Assembly: GCA_013397865.1 (NCBI GenBank)
Contig: VZTI01000933.1
Span: forward strand, 376,089-440,088
Length of the DNA stretch: 64,000 nt
Direction: 5' to 3'
Origin: Struthidea cinerea
Lineage: Eukaryota > Chordata > Aves > Passeriformes > Corcoracidae
In this document: positions 49,013 to 61,450 of the stretch, one piece after another
Numbering within the stretch: position 1 is the stretch's first letter
Layout: each line of letters starts with the position of its first letter
The notes under the pieces: generated by a model
Told to the model about the DNA's origin: nothing
What the model saw: the letters and a program-made list of their open reading frames with translations, nothing else
Databases searched by the model: none
Made by a program: the position numbers and the translations under genes

Positions 49013-49143
49013 CTGGGGTGGGGATTAGGGAAATAACCAAGACACTGTCTCAGCTGTTGGTGGTAGAAGCCACCATGGGACCAGGAGGTGAACACCAATC
49101 GCTCAGACCCAGTGGCAGTCCCAGCCCCACATACACACCCCAG
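49013..49143 (-). other. Candidate internal exon, minus strand (131 nt)
   Basis: Read on the minus strand, GGGGCCCTTTCCAG is a short pyrimidine-containing acceptor. The 3' junction CCCAG|GTAAGTGC matches the full CAG|GTAAGT donor consensus. One frame is open throughout (about 43 codons). The peptide is rich in G, C and aromatic residues and is not recognised. GC-rich DNA gives open frames easily, so confidence is low. Confidence 0.2.
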
Positions 49144-52100
49144 CTGGAAAGGGCCCCAGCAGACCCCCCACCCCAAACCCTGCTCTGTGCCAGGCAGCAA
49201 TGGGGACAGAGCAGGTGGCTCAGTGGTTGTCACCCATCACAGAAGTGGGGTGCCTGCACACCTGGCTGCCACGTGCCATCCACAGCTCTAACACTGCCCG
49301 GGAAATATAAACTGGAAAATGCCAGGCTCCGTGTCAGGCTGAATCTTTACCATTTCCAGGCCAGATCCTGAAGAATAGGGTTAAGTGTGATATGTGGATA
49401 TAAATTCCTATAGAAGAGATGAGGGCTACAGGAGAGGTTTCAGGGACCAACGCAGGCAGACACTGTTGTAAATGACTCAGAGGGGCTTAACAGGGAGGGG
49501 ATGACATCTGCTCATGACAGCAAACGTAGTTCTCAAAGGAGTGGAGCACACGTTCAGGACCACAGAAGGAACCACTTGGTGACTCTTAAACGATTAAAAA
49601 AAAATAATTTTTAAGACATTAAAAAAAAAAAAAAACCAGGCAGAAGAAATCCAGTGACAGAAAGGAACATGAGAGACCTTTACCTTCAGCCCCCACCCTC
49701 AGACAGCTTTTCACATGAAAAGATTGCCTCTGTATCCTCCCTAATGACCAAGAAAAGCCATACCTCCAAGCCAGCTTTAGGGCAGCTTCAGCACAGTGCT
49801 AACAGTCAGACAACAACAGAATAAAGGAAAACTGATATGAGCAATCCTAGGCCAGGCACAGAGCACAAAGAAAAGCCTTCATTAGGCAAGACATAAATCT
49901 CTGCTTCACCTATATCATGATTACTACTTGCTAGGCTGCTTTCCTTCCTCTGCCGTCTCATAAAAGGGTGTAGAGAAACAAAAGGTGGTACAAAGGATGA
50001 TCGGGTATCAACCAGCTCCTCCTTGATGGACCAAGTTAACAAGACCACTCCAGAGCCTAATGTGGCTGAACAGGACTTGGAAGAGGAGGATAAAATCTGG
50101 GCCTTGGGCAAGGGTGTGTGTCAGGAACAGTCATAGCTATCTCTAAAGCAGTGATTAGGAACAACAGAAGGATATGATCACTGCTAGTTTCAAAACAAAC
50201 AAAAGGAAGTGTTTCTTCCCTTGGTGTGAGTTTACTGAGAAAAAGCTCTGCTTTTGAATGGCTGCAGTTAAAAGGCAGAATCAAAAGCAAGCAAGACACA
50301 GCCATGGAGAAAAACAAAAACCACGGAGGACATAGAAGTCAAAAGATGGCATGTGTGGCTCAGAAATTAGCTGCCATACTTCCTTTATGGATGGCAGAGT
50401 ACCCTGGGGACATCAGTCTACCCTTACCTTGTTTCTAAACTGGTATTCAGGTGTCTCCTGGAGATCTGATGAAGGACATGTTGGGCTAATGCAGCCTGGC
50501 CAGCAAATGAAGGGGCTTAAAAATATTCAGGTTGCTCTATTAAAGTCTGCTAGCATGGAATCTGTGCTTGATGATACAAAATTTGAGAAGAAATATGTGA
50601 TGGCTGTGCTGTTACAAGGACAAGGTGGATCTCTTAAAAAAACATTTTATAAATGTGTTCGTGCTACTTTTAACACCTAAAACAGAATTCTAACCTTAGT
50701 TATGCAGTATGTATTGCTTGTCTGTCTGCTTGCAAACTACAGTGACTAATTATTTAGGCTTTATGAATAATTTAAATTATCATTAGAATCTCTCACATTA
50801 TATTCAAGAAAATGTGACTGTCTCCCAGTCTTCATTTTTAAGAAATTATTTAAAAAAAATCAGTGCTTTTGTCTACATGCTTCTCAAAAGTTTTAAGGTG
50901 CATGCGAAAAACACCCCAAAAAACCAAACTCAGAAAACATGTAGCTAGAGCTTAATCACTTGCCTTTTAAAAAACTAAAGGCATGCAACAAAGATAAATC
51001 TGACATTCCCAGACCTTTCTGTTCAGCACCATGGTGGCAATAAACTGGTACTTTATTTTATTAGTTCTTAATTTAAAATTTAAGTTCTTGCGTACAGGGT
51101 ACCCTTACAGCCTTAGGACTTTGCAATTATCTATGCAACCCCCCCATAATTAGAATAACAGATAGATGCATAAAATTCACACCTAGCTCCATACAAATCA
51201 AAGAAAGAATGCATTACTAAGTTGACTCTCTTCCCCTAGTGACTTTCCTTCATTATCTCATTAAACACTAGAGAAGCAAAAGACACAGACTGAAAAAACC
51301 TCAGGTAATGTAGAAAGGATATTCATTTTTATGGTACTTCCAGAGATGGAAGCCAGCTCCAGATATTCCTCTGCCCAGCCAGGACACTGGAAACAAATCT
51401 CCATGGAAATTCCTAGCCTGTGCAGTACTGGGGTGCTGGACTGGCCCTCACAGGGTTGGCAGCGCTGAGAAAACTGTGACAAGTTGAGATCCCCCCAATA
51501 CCAGCATCCAACTCACTTCTGTCAGTACCAACCACCTTACCTTAACAACTAAACCAGGATGGCAGGCATTTAGAAAGCTTAAATATTTAATTTAGGAACA
51601 ATAGTAGGTCATTTCAATAATTAAATACAAAGGAACACTGAGACAAGGCCACAATACCAGAACGGTTTCATTCTGTCTGACATCACTGGGCACATTCACT
51701 ACAGGAGCACCTGCAGTTGTTAGCTAAAGTCACTTCTCCCCACACCCACAAAAATACACTCAGACTAAAATAATTAGTAATCAACAAATGAGTCTGATAA
51801 GAACATTGTTGATGTCAGTTTAAAAGTATTACATTAATATAAACTACTTATATACGTTAAGTATTTCGATGTGCCTAATTACTATTTCTTAAATAACTGC
51901 TACCAAGTCGGTAAATAATATTTAGGATCACAATCCCTTAGCTGTGAAGCAGAACAGCCCAGGTTACACTGGCTGTGCAGAATTTTGAACCTCTGGTGTG
52001 AAGCTGGGACATAGACACAGAGCTGTCACTTCAGCTACCTGCAGGCCTGAAGGAAAGCTTTTGTGCCCTCGCTTGAAATATTGGCTTTCGGATCAAATGT

Positions 52101-55100
52101 CACAATAAAAGTCCAACAGCAAGGCAAAGCCCTGACCTCCAAAGCTAAGTTATCTAATGCATAAAGAGATACTGCACTTTTGATAAAAATCCTACATTAT
52201 ATCTAACACACTTGCAACAAACCTAATTTTATATGCTAAATATATTAATTTTTGACAGTCAAAACAGTGTTGTTGCCAGTCCCAGTCCCGCTTACCTCAT
52301 CTGCATATGTTTGATTAGGGAAATAGACCTCTAGCATCTACACTGGATTTTGTATTTCTCACCTTGATGTAATGCTGTCAGAATTCCCAGGTGGCCTCTC
52401 TGGGACCCCACGTCCCTCAGATGTCACCCAAGGCCGGCCGTTTCACTGCCTGGTGGTGGCTGTGGGCCTGGTGCATCTCCTGGGACCAGCCTGGTGCCCT
52501 CTGTTCCAGCCAGTGCAATCTCATTCCCAGCTCCTGGACAGCTGCAGACTGCAAGTCAATGGAAAAGGGAAAAGACTGCTTATTTCCCTGCTGCTACAGA
52601 CAGCTCATGAACACTGCACCCCAAGCAGCAGCCCTGTCCCCAGACACTTGGCAAAGCTGCCTTCAGAATTATTTCTGTTCTCTTCCCCTAAGGAAAAAAC
52701 CCTTTGTCCTATCAACCTATTAGCAACTGGATATTTTACTTTGCATTCAGTTATGTTCTCAGAGAAAGAACAAGTGATGAAAGTGCCTTTTGGAGGAACA
52801 TGAAATGCATTTCTTGATGAACTGGTAAACTACTTGGAAGCTTTTGAAATGTAAAATCTATTAAGCATTTCAATAAAGTAATTCTGTAACACACTGTACT
52901 TTTTTCCTCTCCAAAGATGGCAAATGTAGAAGATCACCTGTTACTGACTGGAGCCTGTACTTATCAGTGAGTGTTTGTGTTTTCAATTCTTCCATTTTTT
53001 ATAGGATCTCAAGCCACCAGTTAAACACAGCCCATCAAACTCTTCAGTGCACATCTAAGTAACCGATAAACTGTTCTCTCTTTGAGCTGAGTACATGGAC
53101 TCATTTTCCTGGGATCCCTCAAAAAAGGCCACTCACCCTGCAGTCCATTCCCTAATGCAGATGAGCTCACACCTTCCAGGAACCAGCCACAGTCCTGGCG
53201 TCAACTGCAGTGCAGACCCCGGACTATAAATACTTGTTAAAATTAAAATAGTGTTTGCTATCAGCCTTAAATACAGAGAAATAAATACATATAAGCCTAG
53301 CCTAACTGGAAGATGTGACCTTATCAAGACTAAGTGGCTATCAAAAAATTATGAGCAATTTTCTGCAGTAGATGGAGAAATTACACTTTGTCACTTTTCA
53401 GTTTCTGCTGTGAATAAAATTCAACCTGATATAGAGAGGAACCAGGCAAGAGATTAGGACCTCAGCTTTAACAACTTCTCCCTAAAGGATAATGGCAAAT
53501 GCTCTTAACCTTACTCAACAAGGTCTTTACACATAATAAGATTTTTTCCAAAGTACCTACAAAATCAACCATATTCTAATGTTGGCTTCGCCAGCATGAA
53601 GCAAAAAAAAAATCCCCCAAAACAATTTCTGAGATTCCCTTGCAGTGCCTGTGACTTTACTGAAAAATGGGAAAAGGTGTCCAACTCCCTGAAACATTTT
53701 TGTAAAGCCTCTTTCCTAAAAGACCTTTTTTTTTTATCATGCAAGAGCACAGAAACACATTTAAATCTATTTTCTCATTTATTGTGCTCTGAGATGGCTT
53801 GGGAGGGGGTGTTTTAAAACTTTTTTTTTAAAGCCCATTGAATTAAAACTGAATAAACACAGAAACTGATAAGTTGTTCCTGGTAGGGGCATGACGCACC
53901 GAGTTGCAGAGGTCCCCTACGTTCTTCCATGCATTATCAAGGTTAGTTTTGCCCTTCAGAGAAACTTGAATCAAGACAAATTTCAGTCCTAATGTCTCCC
54001 AGACTTGGCTGCTTTCAGGGTTGTGTGCCAAGGATTAATCTTTCCAGGTAGCATTCCCATTTTCCCCAAACATATGGCTGGACTGCGCACCAGCAGGAAA
54101 GAACGCTTCAAGTGTGTCCCTAAAATTGATGTTTTTGAAGAAGGTGCGGTCTCCACGTGCATTGGAGCCAACAAAAATCATCCTTATGCATAAGAAGCTA
54201 CATGAGGAATTTGCTGTACAGTCAGTCAGAACTTTCTTCTGACCAGGTTAAATACTTTCAATTCACATTTGAAACACCCCCCCTGTTGTCCAGTGGTTCC
54301 AAACTGCAATGGCCATAAGTTACAAAAAACAGCATAATGCAGTCAGGCTTATAGGTCCCTGAAGAAGTTCCCCCAACACATTATTGCACAAAGGAAAAAG
54401 AAAAAAAATAAAATCAATTTTATACATTTGGGTAAGCCTCAAACAACAAAAGAGAAAAGGTCACAACAAAATCAAACCATTTTGCAAAAATACTGCCCAC
54501 AAGAATGGTGTTCTGAAAGCAGTTGCTTTGTGGTCAACATTAATGTCATTTAACAGCACTTTAATTTCTATTCTGCTTGTATACCCAAAGCCAAGTAAAA
54601 ATGGTAGAAATTCAAAGCATGTCCAATATTGTTGTGGGGTTTTGCATATTATATATATAATTATGCTTTTTTCTCCTCAAAGTACTGTAAATTATTTACT
54701 GTGAGCCAGGGAGGACACACATCTATCTAGAGACCCTAAGTAGAATCCCGAGATCAAATCACTAAAAGAGCCTCTCTTTGAAGTGGCTGGGTTGCCATCC
54801 CCTGGAGACTCCAGACAGATGGTTTTTTAGCTCAAACAAAGAGGCACAGAATGTCATGATGTCATTTTTCAACACTTGATCTAAAGTCTCCTAGATCAAC
54901 CAGGCAGTTATGGGAGGATTGGGCAAACAACCAAACAAAACCTGCAAAAATACTACAAGGCACATGCTAAGCCAGGACAAACCAATTAAGAGCTTTTGAG
55001 AGCAATTTCAGTTTACGCTAATAAAACCTGTGGAGTCCACAAAATCACAGAACAGCAAGGGAACCTTTAGAAGAGGACACAGTTCTCACTTGTTTTGATG

Positions 55101-55357
55101 ACCACGGAGAAAAAGGGGAAGAATATTTTGCCAAGGTGTACTAGGAGAGAGATGAAAGCACAAATACAAAGTTCATTTACATAAACATTCTACTCAGTCT
55201 TTCAAACGATGCTCTGAATTGCCTCCACAGCTCCAAGTCTAAAGTAATACTAAAAAAAAAAAAAAGAGGGAAGATCCTTGGAAAGATGCAACTGCAAAGC
55301 AACAGACACCTTCTCACCTGTTTGCTGTTTATTTGCTTTCTTTAAAAGGAATATTTT
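49144..55357. other. No gene seen; 6 kb of unannotated DNA
   Basis: Contents seen are an A15 run (49621-49635), an A14 run (55252-55265), an A/T palindrome of 14 bp near 54645, and open frames up to 143 codons (52372-52803, in a GC-richer patch). An acceptor-like TTTTTTCCTCTCCAAAG precedes an ATG at 52917, but the frame stops after about 17 codons. Confidence 0.45.
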
Positions 55358-55380
55358 CACAAAGAAGAAACTTCTTTGTG
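55358..55380. repeat. Perfect inverted repeat, 10-bp arms, 3-nt loop
   Basis: CACAAAGAAG (55358-55367) pairs with CTTCTTTGTG (55371-55380) around AAA. The near-continuous palindrome could extrude as a cruciform. No flanking repeat explains it. Confidence 0.85.
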
Positions 55381-58127
55381 CAATTCTGCTATTTACTGAG
55401 ACCTCAAGGCAATAAAAAGCCAGTACAAATAAACTCTGGAGAGAATTTCCTACTTAACATGTAAGAAGCAGAGATCAATACACTGGGCTAGATAGCAGAG
55501 CCTCTGAATCTCTCTGTCAAGTGGGAAAGAAAAGCCTTTCTGACTGCACTTCTGTGCTCAGGCCATTGTATTACTGGCTTTTTGGATCCATTAAGAAAAA
55601 ATTGTGTATAACCCCACATATGGTGAGGGAGATGGAAAAGAAGGAAGCAGCAGTTAAAATATCTTCTCAGAAGTTTATAGAAGTGGATAGAGAACTGGCA
55701 TTAAAGGCTATTTCATTGTTACAGTACCTTCTATTATTTATAATTATTGATTTTTTTTTTTTTATGCTTTATATCCTGCTGTTGATGCTCTGTTCTCTCA
55801 TGCACTGTTTTCTCCTGCTTCCACTAGGAAGAAATAACATCCAGAGGAACACGCCCTGATTAGGTTTTGCTAAACATCTGAAACAGAGCTTTAGCTGAGT
55901 TAATCTGAAATGGTTAAGTAGAGCCACACCTACCAGGGCATGCTTGTGCTTTCAGCTTTTGCATAAACGCTTGTTCATGAGGTCTGTGCTTAACATGCTC
56001 AAGCCCAAGACACAGTTTAACTCTGAGTTAAAATAATAGCTATACCCAGGAACACAGTCATGTCTATGACTGTGTATGATGGACATATTGAAATAGTTAT
56101 TTATACATCATATAATACTGTATTTTAGTTATTTATCCGTTGATGGAATAAGACAGATGATACATACTGATCAGAGTGGGCATAAGCTTGTATGCATGAT
56201 GTGTGCAATAAAATACCTCAAGAAGTGACAGAAATTGGAATGACAGGAGAAACCCCTCCCAGAGATCCCCAAGTTTTCTCCTTGGCAAGAAAAAAAGACC
56301 AGAATGAAGATCCAGAAGATCCCCTCTATCTCACGTATGGCATCATGACACACAGGAACAATTTACTGTGAAAAATATTTTCAGTTTAAAGGTATTTTGA
56401 AATATTGTATTAATTTAAAGGTACTGATCACTTTGTGTAAAAAAATGTCAAATTAGATGTTTTGTAGGAGCACCCAGCATATCCCCCAAGTTCACAACTT
56501 CAGCAAGCATACTTGAGAAACACTGGTTTAAATCAAACATCACCTTTTTTGGATGCAAACTCACATTGTCAATGTTGAGGCTTAAATCAATATGATTAAT
56601 AGTCATTATTATCATAACACTGAAGGAGTGATGTGGAAGGTTTATGCAGGAATTTTACATCAGCTCTTAATTACCAGTTTTGTCAATATAGAGATGAAAT
56701 TCTCTTACAGTTAAATATTTTTGAGAAGTGCACGTGAAATAATAAAAAAAATAATAGCTGTTGCCAGCTAGCTCTAGCTGTACTGTAAGAGTACTTCACA
56801 GAACACTTTAAGAGATTTATAGAAAGACAAAATTTAAAAAAAAAAAGGAAAAAGAGTATGCTCTCATTTTATCTGCTGCCTCTTGATGAGCAAATTTGCA
56901 AGGAGGAGGAGGAGGAAGAAACATTGGTCTCTGGAGTCATGGAACACACCAGGGCTCAGGGAGCACCCTCCATTGTGGGTGATACCACCTGAAAAACACT
57001 TAAAAGGAGGAGAGGAGCATTGGGATTACATAGCCAGCTTCAGAGGCAGGGTGGAAAAGCAGAAACTTTTCAAAAGGCTTTGGACTAGGTGTATGCTGGA
57101 AAGTCCTCCAAACGTGCTGGAGCTCAATGAACAGTGGAAGAAGAACTCTTGACTCTGCAGTTAGAATTCTTCACATGGTGGTCAGAAGAGAACTGGTTTT
57201 CAGGCATTCTACTTCATCTCAACCATGAACCCAATTCAGAGAGTGGTGTTACTCTAATTTGTTCACTGATCTTACCAAAACCATAGCTCTAAAGATGAGA
57301 AAGTGCTGGATGAAGGGCCCATTGCAATCCTAGTCTTCAAGTGAGCTTGAATTTCTGTAGCGCGGAGCACTGACAATTACAAATTATTTTATAGGAACTG
57401 ATCATTAAAAGAGAACACTTAAAAAAACCCAATTTATTTTAGAGGTTAAAGTGTGACTGGTTGTTTTAATTTGATTGGTAATCTTCAAAGAGGCAACATT
57501 TTAATTTAAGGGTCAACTTATTCTGAAAGGCTAACCAATCATATAATCTAGATAAGTCTCAGCCTAAAGAGAGTGAAGATGGCTATGCATGATTAAAGTA
57601 TTCAAAGGCACCTTTGTCAGCTCACTGCAAGCTTTTGGGATGCCTTGAACCATACTAAAGGAACACTCATTGAAGGAAATAGATTGAGGAGAGATCTATC
57701 ATATTAGTATGGGTAGTGAATCCCGCTTCATACTCACAAGTGATTTTAATATAATCATCCCTACGTGATGAGAATTTGTAAAACAGATTAGCAAGGTCTG
57801 ATTATCTCTACTTCAGAAAACTCAAAATGTTCCATGTTAAATTTGCAAGTAACTCTATTAGCTTCTTAACAACTTTTTTGCTTGTACTCCCCATAGTTCC
57901 TTTTCTACTAATGTCACTTAATAAAGCATAACCATTTACCTAGTTCTGCCTTTAACTAAACACCACAAAATCTTGTACGCTAGAGAAGAATGTTTTATAA
58001 GTTACCTTTCATTTGCTTCTCATTACGAAGTCTTCTTAGGTACTTTGCACACAAGCACCCTACCCTAACGTACTGTAATCCTTTTTCCTTGTTATTTTCT
58101 ACTCAGAAAGCAAGAATTGTCTTGGAA
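55381..58127. other. No gene seen
   Basis: Open frames are at most 112 codons (55521-55859, which reads through a T-run). The hairpin at 56052-56075 is listed separately. Confidence 0.45.
56052..56075. repeat. Perfect inverted repeat, 10-bp arms, 4-nt loop
   Basis: ACACAGTCAT (56052-56061) pairs with ATGACTGTGT (56066-56075) around GTCT. It is under 700 bp from the 55358-55380 hairpin, with no sequence similarity between them. Confidence 0.85.
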
Positions 58128-58255
58128 CAAAAAAAAAAAAAANNNNNNNNNNNNNNNNNNNNNNNNNNNNNNNNNNNNNNNNNNNNNNNNNNNNNNNNNN
58201 NNNNNNNNAAAAGAAAGAAAGAAAAAAAAAAAAAGAAAAAGAAAAAAGCATAGAA
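58128..58255. other. 66-bp assembly gap inside an A-rich simple repeat
   Basis: Fifteen A residues (58128-58142) lead into N at 58143-58208, followed by an AAAG/AAAAG-type purine run to about 58249. The gap almost certainly hides more of the same microsatellite. Frames reported across it are artefacts of X residues and poly-A. Confidence 0.95.
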
Positions 58256-61228
58256 ATTATAAGGTCCCGGAAATAGAATTTGCTTTACCTCTTCACACCC
58301 ATACGCTATTGCTGGCAGCACACCTATCAGCTGATACCTAAGTGAGCACATACTTTGTCCTCCATCTGTAAGTGACTTTTGTGCCCATTGCCCTGTTTCA
58401 TATGCAGTGTGCCTCACTTCTGCAGGAAGCGACTGAACAATGGTTTCTTCCTATTTTCAGAAGCTAATTAAGAAACTTGATCTCAGCCCTCTGGCTGAAA
58501 GAATAATGCAGTGGACACTTGCTGGCTGCACAATTACAGCAGTTCAAATCAGACCTCTTGACCAATTAATCTGAGTCCTGGAGCCTCAAAAACTAATTCC
58601 AAATCTGCCTCTCTCTCATGAACACAGCAGCAAAGGTGTTTGCTAGCCCTGGAACAAATGCCTGCTGTGATACCCAAAGAAGGATCTGTCTGATGCTGTG
58701 AAAGAGACTGGTGACCTAAGAGGGAAGGAAGGTTTATCTCTGAACAGAAAACACAAGTAAAATACCAGAATGAAGTCACAGCCAGCAAGGCAATAAGCTG
58801 GAGATTACCTGAAGTCTTCCCTTGTTTTTGTTTTCAGGAAAAGAAGAGCTGGATAATTTTTGCAGGAGACATGCTTTATATTTGTGGTTAGCTCCGGCAA
58901 GCTCATTTTGGAGGCTGGTTAAGGCAAAATAGCAACACTCAGCCCCTGATCCCCCAGGGTGGTTCTCAGGCTTCCTCCATGCAAGCAGAAAACTTTCAGC
59001 TCTTTCACAAGACAGTGGAGAACTAAAGCAAGCTTTCCATAAATCAGAATAACGTTCTGTATTTACACATCGTGCTGACAAACAACCCATTACCAGAGAC
59101 ACTTAAATTCAAACTAAACTCTGACCGCCTCAGCTCTTTGCTACCCTCTTCCAGACAGTCTGGCTCTCCGTCTTCAGGAGAGAGAGAGAGAAGGTCATGT
59201 TTGACCTGAAGGCTCTGGTAGTGCAGGCAGAATAAACATGGCCCCATGAAGGGTTGACCAGAGAGGTGCTCAGACCTAATCTTGCACTTAACTAATGAAT
59301 TTAACTTGTATGAGCATGATATATGGAAGCTGGGTTCGTAGCAGGAGGTGCGAGCTCTCAACTCATATCATCTAAAAGAACAGAAAAACTTACAGAGGTC
59401 ATTCTTCATGTCCAAAACCTCTTTTTGAGGTAAGTTGAAGTTCAAACCAGGCTGGTTGACTCCAAACTGATAGTGCTTTATATGGCTCCTGGCCAATGTT
59501 GTGTTTGATGCTGAACCTAATTACTGGCCCATCTGAGATGGTTCACTGTAAGTTAAAGGAACACTTAGATCTTAAGGTACCAGACACAAATTAAATACTG
59601 CAATAATACAAACTCCTTTCCCTAGTGGTCATTTTGGGGACCTCCACGCTCAGGTGACAGAGCAAAATCCGGTACAGCAAACAGTTCATATTAATTAAGG
59701 TCATTGGTGTAAAAATAACTACAGTTGTACAAGTGAGCTCTTTATGTTAGCAAGATTTATTGTGAGAATTATTAACTCTAACAGGTATTTTATCTGAAGC
59801 AATGTCCATGAAATAGGATGACCTTTTATCAATTACCTGTTGGGTTTGCAGCACCTATGAGTTCTAGATTGATGAGTTTCCTGCTCAGATGGATTCCATT
59901 ACATGTTCTATTTATATCACCTTTTTTTTTTTTCCCTTCAACTGACAGGAGAATAAAAAAAAACCAAAAACACCCACACCAAAAAACCAACACCCTGAAA
60001 CCTGACACATTCATGCCATGCAAATTTGATCCGCTAACTACAGTGATTATCAAATGAACAGTGACTCTGGGCCCTTGGACAGAGGAGACAAAGCTCTGAA
60101 CCTCCCAACCCAACAGGTTAACAGTGTTAAATAGTGCATTATTTGTCATAACACATTAATTTAATGCTTGAGGAGATAAGGCTCCAGTGGTTGAAAGTAA
60201 AGACATCACAGGGATGCTTGTAGGCGTTGGAAAGACTGACATTAATAGAAAACTTTAGTTTATTAGACTACAGTCAGGGAAAATAGCCTGAGCAAGCACT
60301 GAAAACATTCAAAACACTTCCTGACTTGCAAGGATATGCCTAGGAGTGGCACATAGTAGGCTTCATCAAAACAAAGACCACCTCTTACTTTGGGCCCTCA
60401 AGAAACAGCTGGAGTTTGAAAATGCTCAGCACCAGGTAGATCCGAAGGGTACCGCAAGCCCATGGGAATCAGACTGAAGGATGCTGAGCCAGATGAATGG
60501 TAAGCAACAGGAAAAGGTTACTTTAAATTACGTGGTGGCTGCTAGAGCAGAGAGAGAGAAACTGTATCCACTTTGCCATGTTCTCCCCTCAGAATATTGC
60601 TCAAGTGCTTTCACACCTGGTCTCACAACACCTCTCAAAGTCCAAATAAATTATAGAATACAGCAGTCATACTCTGGTGGAATCGTTTTAAATAAAATTG
60701 GCTATTAAAATTATCCCGTTTCCTAGAATATCTTTATTTCCCTTCTGAGCTCTACAAATCACACCTCTCTCTGCTTTCCTCTCGGGCTTTTTATAGAAGT
60801 ACAAAAATCTTCAACTGGAGTATTTTATAGCCCCAAAATTAACTTTTGTTGACTGGCCTCTTAAAAGGCTTCAAACCACAGAAACTTTTCTAGACATCTC
60901 TATGAAATAATTAATAGTGCTGAAATTTGCACCATCATCATTAAACCCTGGGATTAACAGCCAGCTGAGATAACTGAGCATTTTTGTAGATTAATGATTT
61001 AGCACTTTCTATGGGGGAAGACACATCAGGCTGAATCCCTCTGCAGGTGGAGAAGTAGCCTCATGATAAACACAACCAGAATTTATTTTCCTTCTTCAAA
61101 ATGTTTTGCTAAACAGTGAAAAAAATTATGAAAAACGACCACCCACCTAAACATAGAAAAGAGTTAAAAAACCACCAAAAACTCGTCAAATATTTGCAGA
61201 GAATTTGAGCAGCACACATACAGTGGCG
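58256..61228. other. No gene seen
   Basis: Open frames reach 108 codons (minus, 58776-59102) with no recognised motif. At about 59390-59540 the minus strand has an acceptor-like TTCCTTTAACTTACAG and a CTCT|GTAAGT donor. All three frames between them contain a stop near the 5' end, so it is not called an exon. Confidence 0.4.
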
Positions 61229-61450
61229 TATGGAGAGAGATGAGGTACTCAATGACTTTCTCACCTCGGTCTTCACCAGAACTTTTCCAGCCACAGAGAA
61301 GACATGGATGGAACACATTCCATCCCTGGAAGTGTTCAAGGCCAGGCTGGATGGAGCTCTGAGCATCCCAGTCTACAGGAAGGTGTCCCTGCCCATGGCA
61401 GGGCAGTTGGATCTAGATGGTCTTTAAGGTCCCTTCCAATCCCAACCATT
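61229..61450 (+). mobile_element. CR1 LINE, apparently internally deleted
   Basis: From about 61316 the sequence follows the conserved CR1 3' region: CCATCCCTGGAAGTGTTCAA, a GTGTCCCTGCCCATGGCAGG block, then GATGGTCTTTAAGGTCCCTT and CCAACC. The terminal ATTCTATG repeats are missing. Just upstream, 61240-61280 translates to VLNDFLTSVFT, which resembles the VLNDFFASVF-type motif near the start of the reverse-transcriptase part of CR1 ORF2. In an intact element these parts are separated by roughly 2 kb, so this copy has either lost the middle or is two neighbouring fragments. It is not functional. Confidence 0.75.

Noticed and set aside
58103..58417. Frames spanning the N gap
   Set aside because: They consist of poly-K or poly-F and X residues from the A-rich microsatellite and the gap.
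59390..59540. Minus-strand exon between TTAACTTACAG and CTCT|GTAAGT
   Set aside because: Every frame contains a stop near the 5' end. Two frames are open afterwards, which is expected by chance at this length.
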